DNA of 64,000 nucleotides. It comes from Plicaturopsis crispa FD-325 SS-3. Its lineage: Eukaryota; Basidiomycota; Agaricomycetes; Amylocorticiales; Amylocorticiaceae. Each line of letters starts with the position of its first letter. Positions within the stretch are counted from its first letter, which is position 1. The stretch is from the NCBI GenBank assembly GCA_000827205.1, contig KN832554.1, forward strand, positions 4,031,409 to 4,095,408, read 5' to 3'. Below, one piece after another: positions 23,251 through 34,271 of the stretch. Under the pieces are notes generated by a model. The model saw only the letters and a program-made list of their open reading frames with translations. It did not search any database and had not been told where the DNA came from. The translations under genes and the position numbers were made by a program.

Positions 23251-23410
23251 TGCTGCAGAGGTGTCTGAGACGTTGTTGTGCTTTGAAGTAAAGAGACGTA
23301 CGATCAACCCTTTACACTGCAAGACTGAAGTCACCCTAGTCACCCGCAGTGGCTGCGTTGATCACTGCCTTCCCGATACAACCAGTATGCCCTGACCACG
23401 CACAGGTCAC

Positions 23411-23668
23411 TCACAGTCCGGGAAAAGCGCCCTGTAGAAGGCCATAGCAGTATAGAACGGTGTCGCCCTGCAGCCCAGCTAGCTTACTCTGGTACTTTGA
23501 GGGCTTGTCCGCTGCGCCTTCAACGGTGTACTTGGGAAGCGCGTCGGTGGAAAGTTTGCCAACGTGCGTGAACGAGACGGTTTCTGGTGTCGGCTGTGAT
23601 AGAGAGAATGGAGGAAAATCGACTTCGCTAATGTGGATGCGCCTTGGAGCAAGAGTATCAACGTTCAA
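23411..23668 (-). other. Open frame of unknown origin, possible gene fragment
   Basis: An 85-codon minus-strand frame with ordinary codon use ends in a good splice donor (ACT|GTGAGT at about 23415). The start of actin B lies only 160 bp further on, and I find no continuing exon. The encoded piece (for example KPSKYQSKLAGLQGDTVLYC) matches nothing I know. It may be the 5' part of a truncated gene left by the actin duplication, or chance. Confidence 0.3.
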
Positions 23669-23711
23669 CGTTCAACGGTTCAACGTTCAACCGTTCAACG
23701 TTCAACGTTCA
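23659..23711. repeat. TTCAACG tandem repeat
   Basis: About seven degenerate copies of TTCAACG in 53 bp, some inverted enough to pair (AACGTT, CCGTTCAACG). It lies 160 bp before the zinc-finger gene and at the upstream edge of the open frame on the other strand. Confidence 0.8.
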
Positions 23712-23864
23712 TTGCAGGATGATGTCGGGTCCGTGCGCTTTTCGTGGCAACGACTACTACCTTCTTTTTATGGGAATAGCCCCTGAAATAAATAGTCCGC
23801 TCCCGGGCCTTTCTCCTGTATATCGTACTGCTTTTCGTCTTCGTGTCTCTGTATCTCTAACGCC

Positions 23865-25079
23865 ATGCCGGACTCCCGTGGGGTACACACGAAGCCTCTC
23901 CCAGGAACAGCACGGTATAGCCATGGAAAACAGCAAGCAGAAATCTCCATCGAACGGTATCACATACTGTGCGCAGCGCTCAAAAAGCAGTACACGATCA
24001 GCAGCGGTGCACCTGCGCCCCTCAGTCGCCACGGCGGCTTCGAGTTCGCAATCGAGCCCCGTGGTGGGCAGCAGCCGCCCTCGGCGGTACCGTCCACAGG
24101 AGCGGAGACGGTACATATCGACGCGCGGGTCGGAAAGGAGCTGTACAAGAACATCTCGTTTGGTCCGTACAAGGACGCCAGACTGCCGGCGATAGAAGGC
24201 GTCAAGCTCCACCCCCGGACAGACGGGTCCATTCATCCGGAGGACCTCGGGGGTTACACGCGGGGTTTCAAAGAAAACTGGAAAGTACAGGAGGGCGGCG
24301 TGATGTACGCGCTGGCGGAATCCAGGGAGTTCTGGAATTGTATGTTGAATTATCACTCGCCCGCGGGGACGACGGGGATCGCAGAATGGGACAAGCTCTT
24401 CTACACTCTGAAGACTACCGGATTTCCCAAAAATATCGTACCTTGCATGGTTTGTCGCGCACCACGGCCGTCTTATCGCTCTGTGCTCACTTATGCCCGT
24501 GTTCCCCAGTTCTTCGGAAGAGAGGCTGGATGTCTTGATCCCGACTGCCCCTTCCTGCACGACCGCGACGCGGTTCTAGCTAGTCGTGAACGCGTCCTCG
24601 CTGCACGCCGCAAGCAGTTCGACTACAAGCGCAAACCGACACCCCATCAGGTCATGGCACGTCAGCGCCTGCTTCTCAGCCGCCATGCGGGGACCGACCA
24701 CGCACGGCGCGACGCGATGCTCACCTCTGGATGGGTCGACAGAGAGACAAAGGGCGACAAGGCGTACTGTGCGAACCCAGAGTGCTTGGAGCCATGGAAG
24801 GAGAGCCAGGAGCATTCCCCGCTCAAGGCGTGCACGGGGTGCAAATTTACGATGTACTGCTCGGTGAGTTTCCCCATCACTCTGTGTCCAGGGCTGCAGT
24901 ACCCACGCAAACATCTCCGTCTTGTGCGCACTGCCTAGCGGGAGTGCCAGGTCAAGGATTGGAAGCGCCATAAAAAGGAACCATGCGCGCCGATAGAAAA
25001 GCTGGTCGCGGACGATGACATGTGGAACCCATTTGGGATGCGCAAAGGGACCGAGGCGCTCAACGTCAATTGGGGTTGA
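23865..25079 (+). CDS. CCCH and MYND zinc-finger protein
   Basis: Three exons (23865-24437, 24510-24863, 24939-25079) give 355 residues. The first intron is 72 nt, a multiple of three, so reading through it stays open; splicing joins FPKNI to FFGREAGC and restores a sensible finger. Around residues 195-210 there is a CCCH finger (C-x4-C-x4-H type, GCLDPDCPFLHD). The C-terminal part is a MYND finger: CANPEC, CTGC, YCS joined to RECQVKDWKRHKKEPC across the second intron. MYND fingers bind proline-rich partner proteins and CCCH fingers usually bind RNA, so a regulatory scaffold role is likely; no catalytic domain is seen. Convergent with the decapping pseudogene. Confidence 0.85.
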
Positions 25080-25334
25080 GGCCTGGTGGATGGGGCATCG
25101 TTGGACATGGCCCCTCGTCAATCTAATCAACCTGCGCCTTCCACCTTAGATGTCGGCACGGCCCTAGTTCTTAGTTCTGAATCCATACTATTCATTATAA
25201 TAGAGATTAATGCTGTCTGGCCCCCACGCATGACCCTGATAGTGACGGCAATTGAGAAGTTGAGATCGTCCTCTAGTGCACGCTAAAATCCATCGTGCAG
25301 AACGCGACCACACTAGTGCCGTTCGTAGACTGTC

Positions 25335-26632
25335 CTATAGCTGAAGTCCAGCCTCCGCAGCCTTAAGCGCCTCGTACAAGCCATGTTGGTCCCCGAGCCC
25401 GTACGTGAGGGTCCTCCGTTCATATCGTGACGGGCCATCATCCGCGTCCAGCTCGAGCTGGGAATTTATCAGAGAAATCCGCACAAGCACAGCGGCGGGA
25501 ACGACGCACATGAGAGATGATGTCGTCCAGCAGGTGCGCTTGGCCCACCAGCATTCCCGTGCCTGCTAACGCGCTCTGGTTCGCGTTCACGATGTGCACA
25601 TGGAAGTGGTCTAGCACCACATTATGCATGCATACAACCGCGTTTGCACAACAGAGGCCACTCACAGTACGACGGTTGGTAGTGCACGTACAGCCGGGTG
25701 GAGCCCGGGGGTAGGCCCCAGCGCTCCTGCACCACACGCTCTGCCTCGCGCCGGATGCCTGCAGCATGCCCAGGTGCGTCTTGTTGAGATCGCGCAGGCT
25801 GCGGATGCTACGCGAGTACGCGATCGTGACGAGGTAGAGCGTGAAGAGTGTTGTGAGGTCCCATTTCGCATCTGGCAGGATGACGAAGCCGAAATCGGGG
25901 CTCGCGTCGCGGTATATGACTTTGTCTGCCTCGGCTTTTCCGGACAGGATGTCCTCGACCCTGGATGGCGTTGACGGGAAGGATGTGGTGACAGTGATTC
26001 AATTTGGAGGACAGGCGGGGACTTACCATTGCGTACGAGAAGGGGGAAATGAGTCGATGTAGGGTTTGATGATCTATTCATTCAGCTCAGGCGTCTCGTG
26101 CACCATGAGTAGGGTCTGTTTCGTGTACTGTGGAAGCAATCATAATCAATACGCGCCCTCTGTCTGATGCAGCAGAGAGCACGAGCCTTGCGTATGTGCG
26201 CTTCCGTCGCGGGGTGGATGATGTCGACCCTAAAGTCAGGCTCCCCAATCGTCCAGTCGCCCATTCTGTTTATGCATCCAGAAAACCACGCATACTATGA
26301 AACAACACAAACCGTTCCAGGAAGATCTGGAAAAAGGGGACTAGACTTTACGACGTCGTTCTGCTCTTCCAAATACAATGTGCCCAGATCGCGCACAGTG
26401 CCGAGCGCGTCATACGACTGCAACGGCGTTTTCGCGACCCGAATAATTGTTGGTGCTAGCTCGGACCCCTCGTCGGATACAGGGAACGATCCGAGCATTG
26501 CGATGGCATTGGGATCTTAGACATTGTTGGGTGTGTTAGTCTTAGGGCCATCGGCGATTCCACCATACCATCGTTGAGAAACCGTTTAAACTTGAATAAT
26601 TTCAAGGTCTCTTCGTCGAATTCCAGCGGCAT
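25335..26632 (-). pseudogene. Dead copy of the scavenger decapping enzyme (DcpS/DCS1)
   Basis: Aligns exon for exon with the intact gene at 46419-47702, including intron positions and the 59-nt GC-AG intron (26128-26186). At least three lesions are seen: an in-frame TAG at 26074-26076 where the intact copy has CAG; loss of one base near 25760, in the stretch after HLGMLQ, which shifts the frame; and loss of the normal donor of the last intron near 25510. The triple-His segment HFHVH is still readable after the shift. The promoter side is also shared with the intact gene: CCATGCCAAACAACGTTTTG occurs upstream of both. Overall identity to the intact copy is high, so the duplication or the death of this copy is fairly young. 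A short N-terminal protein could still be made. Confidence 0.9.
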
Positions 26633-26986
26633 TTGATAGTTCGAGAAAACGTTTTGAGGATGATTCACGGGAAATGACACTGACAGTGAGTGAACAAAGT
26701 CAAGAGAGAGCCACCGTGCACGTGGAGGAGTCGCGACTATTCATACGATCAAAACGTTGTTTGGCATGGGTTGCACGGGACAAACAAGTCATCTTGAAAC
26801 CCAGTGCAATCGAATATAGTTTTCCGGGAATATAAAGGCACACAAGAGGAGAGGGATAGCGCGTCAAATCGAGAGCAAGCAAAGTGGTCATAAATAAGGA
26901 TATGTAATGCTGTCATCGAGGGTCACTGGTAACTGTGAGCAAGTCGAGAGAATAAAGCGTTAGCGTCGTTAGAAATATACATGGTG
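26633..26986 (-). other. Former promoter of the decapping pseudogene and 3' region of the Ost-alpha gene
   Basis: 354 bp. The part near 26740-26800 is homologous to the promoter of the intact DcpS gene (46250-46300). The remainder presumably carries the 3' untranslated region of the next gene on the same strand. Confidence 0.45.
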
Positions 26987-29900
26987 TCATGAGAAGGGAC
27001 GGCGGGAGCCCGGGGATGCGTGTCGGGGGTGAGATGGTGGACCACTCGTACGAGCCGCCGGAATAGGGTACGAAGGTGCAGAGCGTCCGGGAGCAGGGCC
27101 GCGGCCGTTCAGTGGTGGGGATAACAGGGGCAGGTCGGTCGACGGACGCGCCGCTCCTTGCATCCTCGCCGAAACAGGGTCGAGCGAGCGCCGCGCACGG
27201 TGAGTGGGTCGCAAGGGTGAACCTGTTAACGCGGGCTGGGACATAGAGTCGAATGGAGCGGACATTCGTCGGCGGCCAGGACTTGCTGCAGAGACTGGCT
27301 CGCGAGTGAATGCAGGCCGTGAGCTCCGGCTACCTGGGCTTAGTGGCGCCGGAATAGTGGGCACGAGGACGTGATGTGGGGGTGGTCGACGCTGGGGTGA
27401 GGCAGCATAGCCAGACGAGGACGTTCGGCTGTTTGTATATTGAGGGTGCACGGAAGTGACGGCCGGTGGAGTAAAGCTAGTGGATGGGGCGCCCTCAGCA
27501 TTGAGGCTGACAACACCGGGAGCCTTCGCATGGCGGGACGAATCAGAAGGAGCAGGGGGCGGCCGAGGAACCAGAAACGATCTGCGATAGTGCGCCGATT
27601 CTCGACGGTGTGTTGGCCGTTCAGGCATTTCCGTTGAAGGCGATTGTTCCACAAGGCCCACAACATCATTGGACAGTGGGGGGACCGCGTTTACCGGTGA
27701 ATCATAGTGCGGTGGTGAGGCAGGTACACCATTCGTACTCATCTCCAGAGGAGACTCCACGACGACGCCCTGACCGTCAGGGACCGCCTGATTAGGATGA
27801 TCGACAACAACAGCAAGCTGAGGCATGACCTGCACACGGGTATCATGCGACGACGCAGACTTCGACTGAGTAGTCAACGACGCTGAAGATCCAGGAGCAA
27901 ATACACGACCGAGAAGACTGTCGGAACGTTGCAGCTCAGGGTAGGGGGAGAGGGAGTCCGGTTGGATTTCATGAGTGAATGGCGGAGACGGGGCGTCCGA
28001 CGGCCCTTGAACATGAATACCTAGAGGCGACTCGTGCTTCCTAGATGATCCTCCGTGTCGACGGTGCTGGCGTGCCCGATGCTTGCGAATCGTCGACGGA
28101 GGCGGCGGGTCATCATAATCGTACAGCAACGATCTGTTGACATCAATCTCGCGGGAGTGTGTCCGCGAACGCGACTTGCGGCGCGGCGCTGGCGTCAATA
28201 TCTCTTCCGCAGGATCTGGAGCAGCCTCCGACTGCGAGATGCGAGTATAGACATCTCGCCACCAAGACCGCTGCGGTGCATGCCGCAAAGGCGCCTCCTC
28301 TTCGCCACCGAGGCGTCTCGCGAGCTCCCTCTCGATCTGCGTACCCAGGGCCTCGCTCTTCTCGCGCCTCCCGGCATACTCGAGTCCGTACGCATAGTCG
28401 TCCCCCTTGCCCAGCCACTGCCGCTCCCCGTCTTTCCTCTCACCATCGTGCTCGAGTAGCTCAATGTCTGCGTCCTTCTCATCTGGTGCGTACGTCGGGG
28501 GCGGGCGGCTGCGGCCGAGTGCATTCTCCAATATGGCTGCACGGCGTGCGCTGTGGTCCGGTCGTGGCTCGCGGTGGCGCATGCGGTCGAATAGGTAGAT
28601 GCACCCGATCCATATCTCCCGGAATGTCTCCCGGAAGTCGAAGGCGTGCCCGAGGGAGCGCAGACGCGGCGTTGGCGAGGGGCGAGGCGCAGGATATGGC
28701 GGATTCGCGTATGGTTTGTAGGTGAATGCTTTGATATGAAGGAACGCGAAGAGAACCATCTCGAATGTCTCGAGGATTGCACCCCAACCAATGTTGATAT
28801 CGTCGGCTGTCATGTACTGGGTCTGTTTTGATATGTTAGAGAATCCCTCGTCGGTGACTCAGAGGGACGTACATCTTTGACCACGCCAAACATGCTCAGC
28901 ACAGACAACAAAGTCGCTTGCCAGAACGTCAGGAACACAACGGCTTTGACGGCAAAAAGCTTCAATAAAGGTTTTTGCGGCGCCAGGTGGCTGGAGATCG
29001 GGATGTAGAGTTGGATTAGGCAGTACATAGCAATCGATACTGACACCGACACGATGACGGTGATCTGCAATACATGTTGAGCGTACTGCGAAAGATTGGG
29101 AAGGAGAAGCTTACATAGATATGACCCCATCCAGGCGACCATGAATCTTCGCAGTATAAACCAACGTAGTTTAAGATAACTGCTGCGAGGGTTGTCCTGA
29201 GTGCACCAGAGGTCAGAGAAACTCACAAGAAGTGCAAACTGGAAACGAACGTCGGTCGGATGACACAATACTGCAAAACACCCCATTTCATGAGCTGCAG
29301 GAAATGCAATCCGTCTACAGGTTTCCACTTGACGAAGCCGAGCGGGAACATCCATCGAGACTCATTCTCTCCCTTGCGGCGGGCTTCCCTATCTGCCTCG
29401 CGGGATAACTCGACCTTGAGAAATATGGCCTTCTGCTCGTCGGGGGAAGGAGAAAGATACGTGAGGAGAAGGTAGAAGAAAGCCGTCAGAACAGTGGATT
29501 CGTAGCCATCTCGAATAAGTAGTATGGGTGTTGCGTGGTCCCAGAATAGATAGGATAAAAAGCTGATCACGGCGTAGATTGGAACCATGAAGAGGAGCCT
29601 GACGATATCTGCGTGGTCTGTCAGATCCTTCCAATAATTTCACAGAAGAACACATACAGCGCTGCTCCCGTTTCTGTAGCCGGACGCGTGAGTTAATGTG
29701 CTTCAAAGAGGGTGTGCAGGGCGTACATTGGTATACCATTGCAGATGCTTATTCACTAACCATAGCGACACCACTGTGGCTATTATCGCGAAAGCGGCTG
29801 TCGCCAACCAACCGATCTGAAGTAAAGAAGACTGTCAGTCGAGTCTCGGGGACGTTCCACGCTCTTCGTACATCGTGAGCTAATTCATGGCGTCAACTCG

Positions 29901-30013
29901 TGTAAAACGATTCCAATGAATATCTGCGCACCTTGCAGGTTGATATGCCCGTGCTCAAATAAGGGTGGGCCCTCTTGGGCTGCCTGCTTTGCGAAACATG
30001 TAGCGTTTGACAT
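26987..30013 (-). CDS. Ost-alpha/TMEM184-type membrane protein with long tail
   Basis: Seven exons (30013-29909, 29816-29727, 29673-29658, 29608-29251, 29196-29115, 29064-28873, 28822-26987) give about 892 residues. The first 310 residues are the seven-helix organic-solute-transporter alpha family (Solute_trans_a). Recognisable pieces are WLVNKHLQWYTNKREQRYIVR, FLSYLFWDHATPILLIRDGYE, GFVKWKPVDGLHFLQLMKWG, YCVIRPTTTLAAVILNYVGL, LIQLYIPISSHLAPQKPLLK and VKAVVFLTFWQATLLSVLSM. Roughly 570 further residues are Pro/Ser/Arg-rich and disordered, probably a cytosolic regulatory tail. Exon 3 is 16 nt. The first intron needs a weak donor (GTTTTA) to stay in frame; a stronger GTGCGC donor further upstream breaks it, so the exon 1 end is the least certain part. 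In fungi these proteins are poorly characterised; a role at vacuolar or plasma membrane is inference. Confidence 0.87.
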
Positions 30014-30459
30014 GGTGCTCGATTAGAATCACTGGCGGTCCTTCCTGGTCGTGAAATGTCGTGAGAGTGGTCCGGCTGGGCAATGAAGAAGTTTTGAAGG
30101 CTCGGCGGACGCCTCATTTTCTGGGGCGTACGGTTGACATACGCCTTACGGTTGCCCAGATGGCCGGACGGTGTCGGTGAGGCAGCGACGAGCCGCGTAC
30201 CGTGAACGCCGAGGGCGACAAATGCGCCAGGTTTGTTTACATAAACCTAACCTAACCCTAACCCTAGGCTGGTATGAGGACATGGCAGCATTATGAGGAC
30301 GTATCGCCAGTGCTTTTTCGAGTAAAATATGTGTGTGTGAGTACTAGTAGGTTTCTATATAAGAGCGCGCAGTAGAATGCGTAGTAGTGTCTATCCATTT
30401 CCGTCCCGCCAGAGTGCAATTGGAAACCACCAGTCAGTCCTGAATCCTGAATCCCCCAT
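30014..30459. other. Intergenic region with telomere-like repeat
   Basis: 446 bp between the start of the Ost-alpha gene and the end of the SAMHD1-like gene, both on the minus strand. It contains the telomere-like run at 30246-30266 described separately and no gene. Confidence 0.45.
30246..30266 (-). repeat. Short interstitial telomere-like repeat
   Basis: CCTAA, CCTAA, CCCTAA, CCCTA in direct succession, that is three to four units of the fungal telomere repeat TTAGGG read on the minus strand. It lies 233 bp upstream of the Ost-alpha start codon, a position and size compatible with a telo-box promoter element as well as with a repaired break. Confidence 0.8.
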
Positions 30460-32719
30460 CTATTTCCTCGACCTCTTCCTCTGTGGACTCCCGCCCTCTA
30501 CAATCTCCCGCGTCCTCTTCCCGACCGCGCTCTTCGGCTTGCCCGCCTTCTCCGGGCCCGACGGTGACGTCGGCGCATAGTTCATGGGCACCGTCGTGAA
30601 CGAGTTCGCGCTGAACGAGCCCGAGGCAGTGCGCGAGAACGTGCGGGTCCGCGGGGGCGGGGTGGACGGCGCCTCCGTTGCGGGAGGCGTGAGTGATAGA
30701 TCGGGGGACTCCGCTGGAGGGGGCACGGGGAGAGGACCGATTTTGTTTGCGATGCGTTCCTCGATTATGCGGTATCCATATTGTATGATGCCGAAAAATC
30801 TATGAGTGGTGGATGTGAGATTAGATACGATGATATGAGGTGCCGACTGTAGCAGCTGCGTACCTAGGATCACGGGTATAGATGCGCACGAGAACCTCGG
30901 CAAAGAACTGAGGGAGGACAGTGGACCAGTCACCCGAGTTCGCTGTTGCACAAGCTTCATAGCGTGTCAGTCAGTCAGCTGCAAATAAATAGTTAAACGA
31001 CGTACTATTCAAGCTATGCTTCGAGTAGAACTTGATACTGTCGAGCGGATTCTTGTCGTACATCCCGTAATGCATCGTCGCAAAGTCCACAATGACATGG
31101 TCCGCACTGAGCTGGTCGATATCGTCCACGGCCCTGTCGTCCGCCTCGTCAATCTCGTCAATCTCGTCGTCCGTGCGGGATATCGACGTGGGGCTCGACA
31201 CGGCCGAGGGGCGCAACTTCGCAGCGGCGACGATGTTTTCAGGCGTGATCTCCGCGCGGCACAGGTCGCGGAACGTCCAGGGGAAGACCTTGTAGTCGAC
31301 GCACTTGTACAGGTCGCGCTTGCGAATGCGCTCGAAGATCGCCTGCGATGTTACGAGTTCCTAAAACGGGGCGAGGAGGTATGAGAAGCAGGCGGTGAGG
31401 GAAGGGCTGGGACTCACGGGGTCGGAGCTCATTTCGATGCGGGTCATGATGTCGTCCGTTAGGAATACATATTTGTCGGGCTTGTCGACCTGCTCCGCAA
31501 TCTTCATGTGCGGTTCCGCAGCGAGCAAGCCATCGATGATCATGTACTCGATCGCTTTCGCTGCTCAGACGAGTCAGCGACGGACATCACTAGACGCGAC
31601 ACGAAACGTACCAGTCTTGTGGTTGTATATCCGTTTGTGTAGACTAAAACGGGTGTAGCATAGCTCGTAGATCTGGTTAGCATCCTTGATGTTGTAGCAG
31701 ATCTGGTTGTCAATGACGCGCGCCGAGTTGATTAGCCTCGAGCCAACATCAGTGTCGACGCAAGACGTGAGGAAATCGGGAGGGGTCTTACTTGACCAGG
31801 GACAGATTGCCTTTGTCGCCAATACCGTGTCCATCGCGCATTATGTAGTCAAACTTGTCGACGTCGATACCATTGCGTTTGTTCGCCACGATCTCGAATA
31901 AAAAGGGTTTTTCAGGTGCATTTCTATGGGGAGGGGGTTATTCACTGTACCATAAGGAATGGGACGAGTAGGCTTACCCCGAACGGCTCGTGTCACCGGC
32001 GATGAGCGCCTTGACGAAGTCCGCGTCCTGTTTATCGATATCTATCCCATTCTTCTCCACCAAATCATCGAACATCATCTCGGACGCGTCTTCGTGTTTC
32101 CATTTTTTGCCCTTCCTGTCTGTGTGTTAGTCCACGCAAAAAAAAACCACGAGGATGAAATATGTACGCACAATGCTTTCGGAATGAAGAGGCTATCCCA
32201 CACATGGCTCCAGGGGCCGTGGCCAAGATCGTGGCAGAGTCCTGCGAGCTCGACGCAGCGCACGTCGCGGTCGGTGATGCCTAGTTCCGGCTGCGCGTCT
32301 TTCAAGTGCTCGGCCATCTTCCGCGCGAAGTACGCGACGCCTGCCCTCCCACAGTCAGTACCACGCGTCATATCCACTAGCACACCCAGCACGCACCGAT
32401 GCAGTGCTCAAACCGATTGTGCGCGGCGCCGGGCCACACGTAGTAGGACGTGCCCAGCTGCTTGATATAACGCAGACGCTGGAACTGCCGACTACAAAGC
32501 ACACGCGTATGATCAGCCCAGCCCGGATACCCATCGTGCGCGACTCACGTATCGACGAAATCCCACACGAACTGGTCGAATTCGACTGTATGAATGAAGT
32601 CAACTGCCTGCTGCACCGGTTACACCTCCTGGTCCCCCGCAGAACGCGAAATTGGACGCACTGAGGTCGTGAATGGGATCCTTGACGCCGCGGGTCGCGA
32701 CAGACGCTTGCGCAGGCAT
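30460..32719 (-). CDS. SAMHD1-like HD-domain dNTP triphosphohydrolase
   Basis: Eleven exons (32719-32662, 32603-32549, 32491-32397, 32340-32172, 32115-31978, 31923-31792, 31736-31612, 31560-31418, 31360-31006, 30954-30864, 30799-30460) give 566 residues. The enzyme family splits dNTPs into deoxynucleoside and triphosphate, controlling dNTP pools. Visible motifs: KDPIHD at the N-terminus, [26 protein letters not shown] (metal-binding His), [11 protein letters not shown] around residue 105 (the HD pair), [13 protein letters not shown] (second metal Asp), and near the C-terminal part of the core [20 protein letters not shown]. The SAM domain of the animal protein is absent, as usual in fungi. 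The last 80 residues are Pro/Ser-rich and basic (KRKRSRK), a likely nuclear signal. The gene is divergent to HRI1 with 172 bp between start codons. Confidence 0.93.
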
Positions 32720-32891
32720 GTCTGTTGCTTTCTGGGGCGTTCGTAGCAGATGAAAGTCGGATGAAAGGAGTAAACTTGGAGTAAACAATGTTTTCGGTAC
32801 CGAGCCCAAACTGAGCCGCACACTTTGTATCTCTACCACCACCACTATTCAATATTTAAGTTGCTGATTATATCTTACTCGCCGCCTTTGA
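32720..32891. promoter_or_regulatory. Bidirectional promoter of SAMHD1-like gene and HRI1
   Basis: Only 172 bp separate the two start codons, so both genes must use this short region. No individual site is claimed. Confidence 0.6.
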
Positions 32892-33550
32892 ATGTCGATA
32901 TCGAGGCGAATCAGTATCGCCTGGAGCGGCGGGCCTCCCGCAGAGGACACCGACACGGTCGTGCTCACCGGTCACACTTATTTTGTCGACGTACGAATCA
33001 AGACAGACACCAGCCCGCCCTCCCTTGACTGGGCATTCGCAGGACAAAGATCCAGCGAGCCAGGACTACAGGAAGGTACGCCCTTACAGACTCATTCTAC
33101 GCATCGCACCGCAGCGTGACGACGGTGCGCAAAGGCGAGCTAATGTGCACCTGGCTCCACGCCGTGGACTCGCGCTCGACGCAGCCTGTCGAGGACTCCG
33201 GGATCGTCACCGTCGACACGGACGACCCGCTGAAGAGCGTCGAGCGCGGAATCATGCTGAACCCTGCGAGCGGCCTGATCGAGTCTCACCAGGAGACTTG
33301 GCACGACGACGCGCTGCCGGTCGGGACGCTGGTCGCGTTTTTCGAGCGAGCAGATGGGCAGGCGTTCGTCGGTGTTGTGGGTGCGACGAAGCAGGGCGTC
33401 GGGTGGGACTTTGCGTGGCGCGTCGTTGACGACACGGTGGTCTACCAAACTGGACCGGTCGACGGACTGGATGTCGTAGTGAGCGGGGATGAACAGGTAG
33501 GTGAAAGTGTGGGCGAATGGATCGTGAGGGAGATATGGAGGACGCAGTGA
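32892..33550 (+). CDS. hri1: HRI1 family protein
   Basis: Two exons (32892-33075, 33135-33550) with a 59-nt intron give 199 residues. The intron end was fixed at the AG before GCGAGC, since an earlier AG leads straight into a stop; the join reads LQEGELMCTW. The fold is the fungal HRI1 family of two lipocalin-like beta barrels: ISRRISIAWSGGPP at the start, LDWAFAG, LHAVDSR, EDSGIVTV, ERGIMLNPASGLIESHQETW and GTLVAFFER in the expected order. Yeast Hri1 is cytosolic, binds Hrr25 and Sec72 and has no proven enzyme activity. The short length is normal for the family. Confidence 0.88.
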
Positions 33551-34271
33551 CACCCCCAACGACGTGTTGCCTCTCGTAACTCCCCTCTCCGTATGAACGC
33601 AAGTTGTATCTGGTGCGCAACGTCCTTTTCTACTTCTACAATCACCAAGCTGACACTGCTGTGTCCACTCATCTGCCGCTCTCCAGCAACATACCCAAGT
33701 CTCTTCTGCAGGACAATATCTAGCCCTCGCGCGGTCAAACTGTCCTCGCCTGCCCTCGTCAAAATGTTGTCGATGTCTGTATTTCCACTGTACTTTAGCA
33801 ACGAGGACCCGCGTTGTGGCTTGGTTGTGGCAGGAGGAGTGTTTCTTCCGTTCCGTCATGTTGTTCCGTCGCGATTCAGATCAAAATCAATTTTGCTCAG
33901 TCTCAAGTCCTATCGAGTCTCGACACTTCGGCTACTCTGCAGTACTCAGTGCATGGACACAACCTGTACATACGTGGATGTTCTATAGCTGGTGCATGAA
34001 AAGGTACACAGTGCAGCACGACGCTGAAACACAACGGAGCGCAAGCACATATCTCGCGTACACACCTGTACGCGCGGACGCGACCGACCAACCATACGAC
34101 CATCACGGCAATACCAGACGAGACCATGCGCGCACCCAGCCATCCGACCCTAATCAGCACGATAGCCCTTGATCCGGCATAACTATAAGCTATGTATAGG
34201 CGCTCACCGAGGTCTACATAAAGTCTTTTGCGCCTGCGCCCCGAGGTCGTTATACCCTATTTCCCCCAAGC
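33551..34271. other. Intergenic region between HRI1 and the carboxypeptidase
   Basis: 721 bp. No gene found; open frames on the minus strand are antisense shadows of HRI1. An AT-rich stretch CTATAAGCTATGTATAGG at about 34183 lies 85 bp before the next start codon and could be a TATA region. Confidence 0.4.

Noticed and set aside
24438-24509. Reading the zinc-finger gene through its 72-nt first intron
   Set aside because: The frame stays open, but the segment interrupts the CCCH region and has standard GT and AG ends of normal size.
28143-28791. Several open frames of 90-200 codons on both strands across the Ost-alpha tail
   Set aside because: They overlap the long tail exon in other frames and have Arg/Ser-rich composition typical of frame shadows in GC-rich DNA.
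33140-33859. 239-codon minus-strand frame
   Set aside because: Antisense to the second HRI1 exon; no splice logic or known domain.
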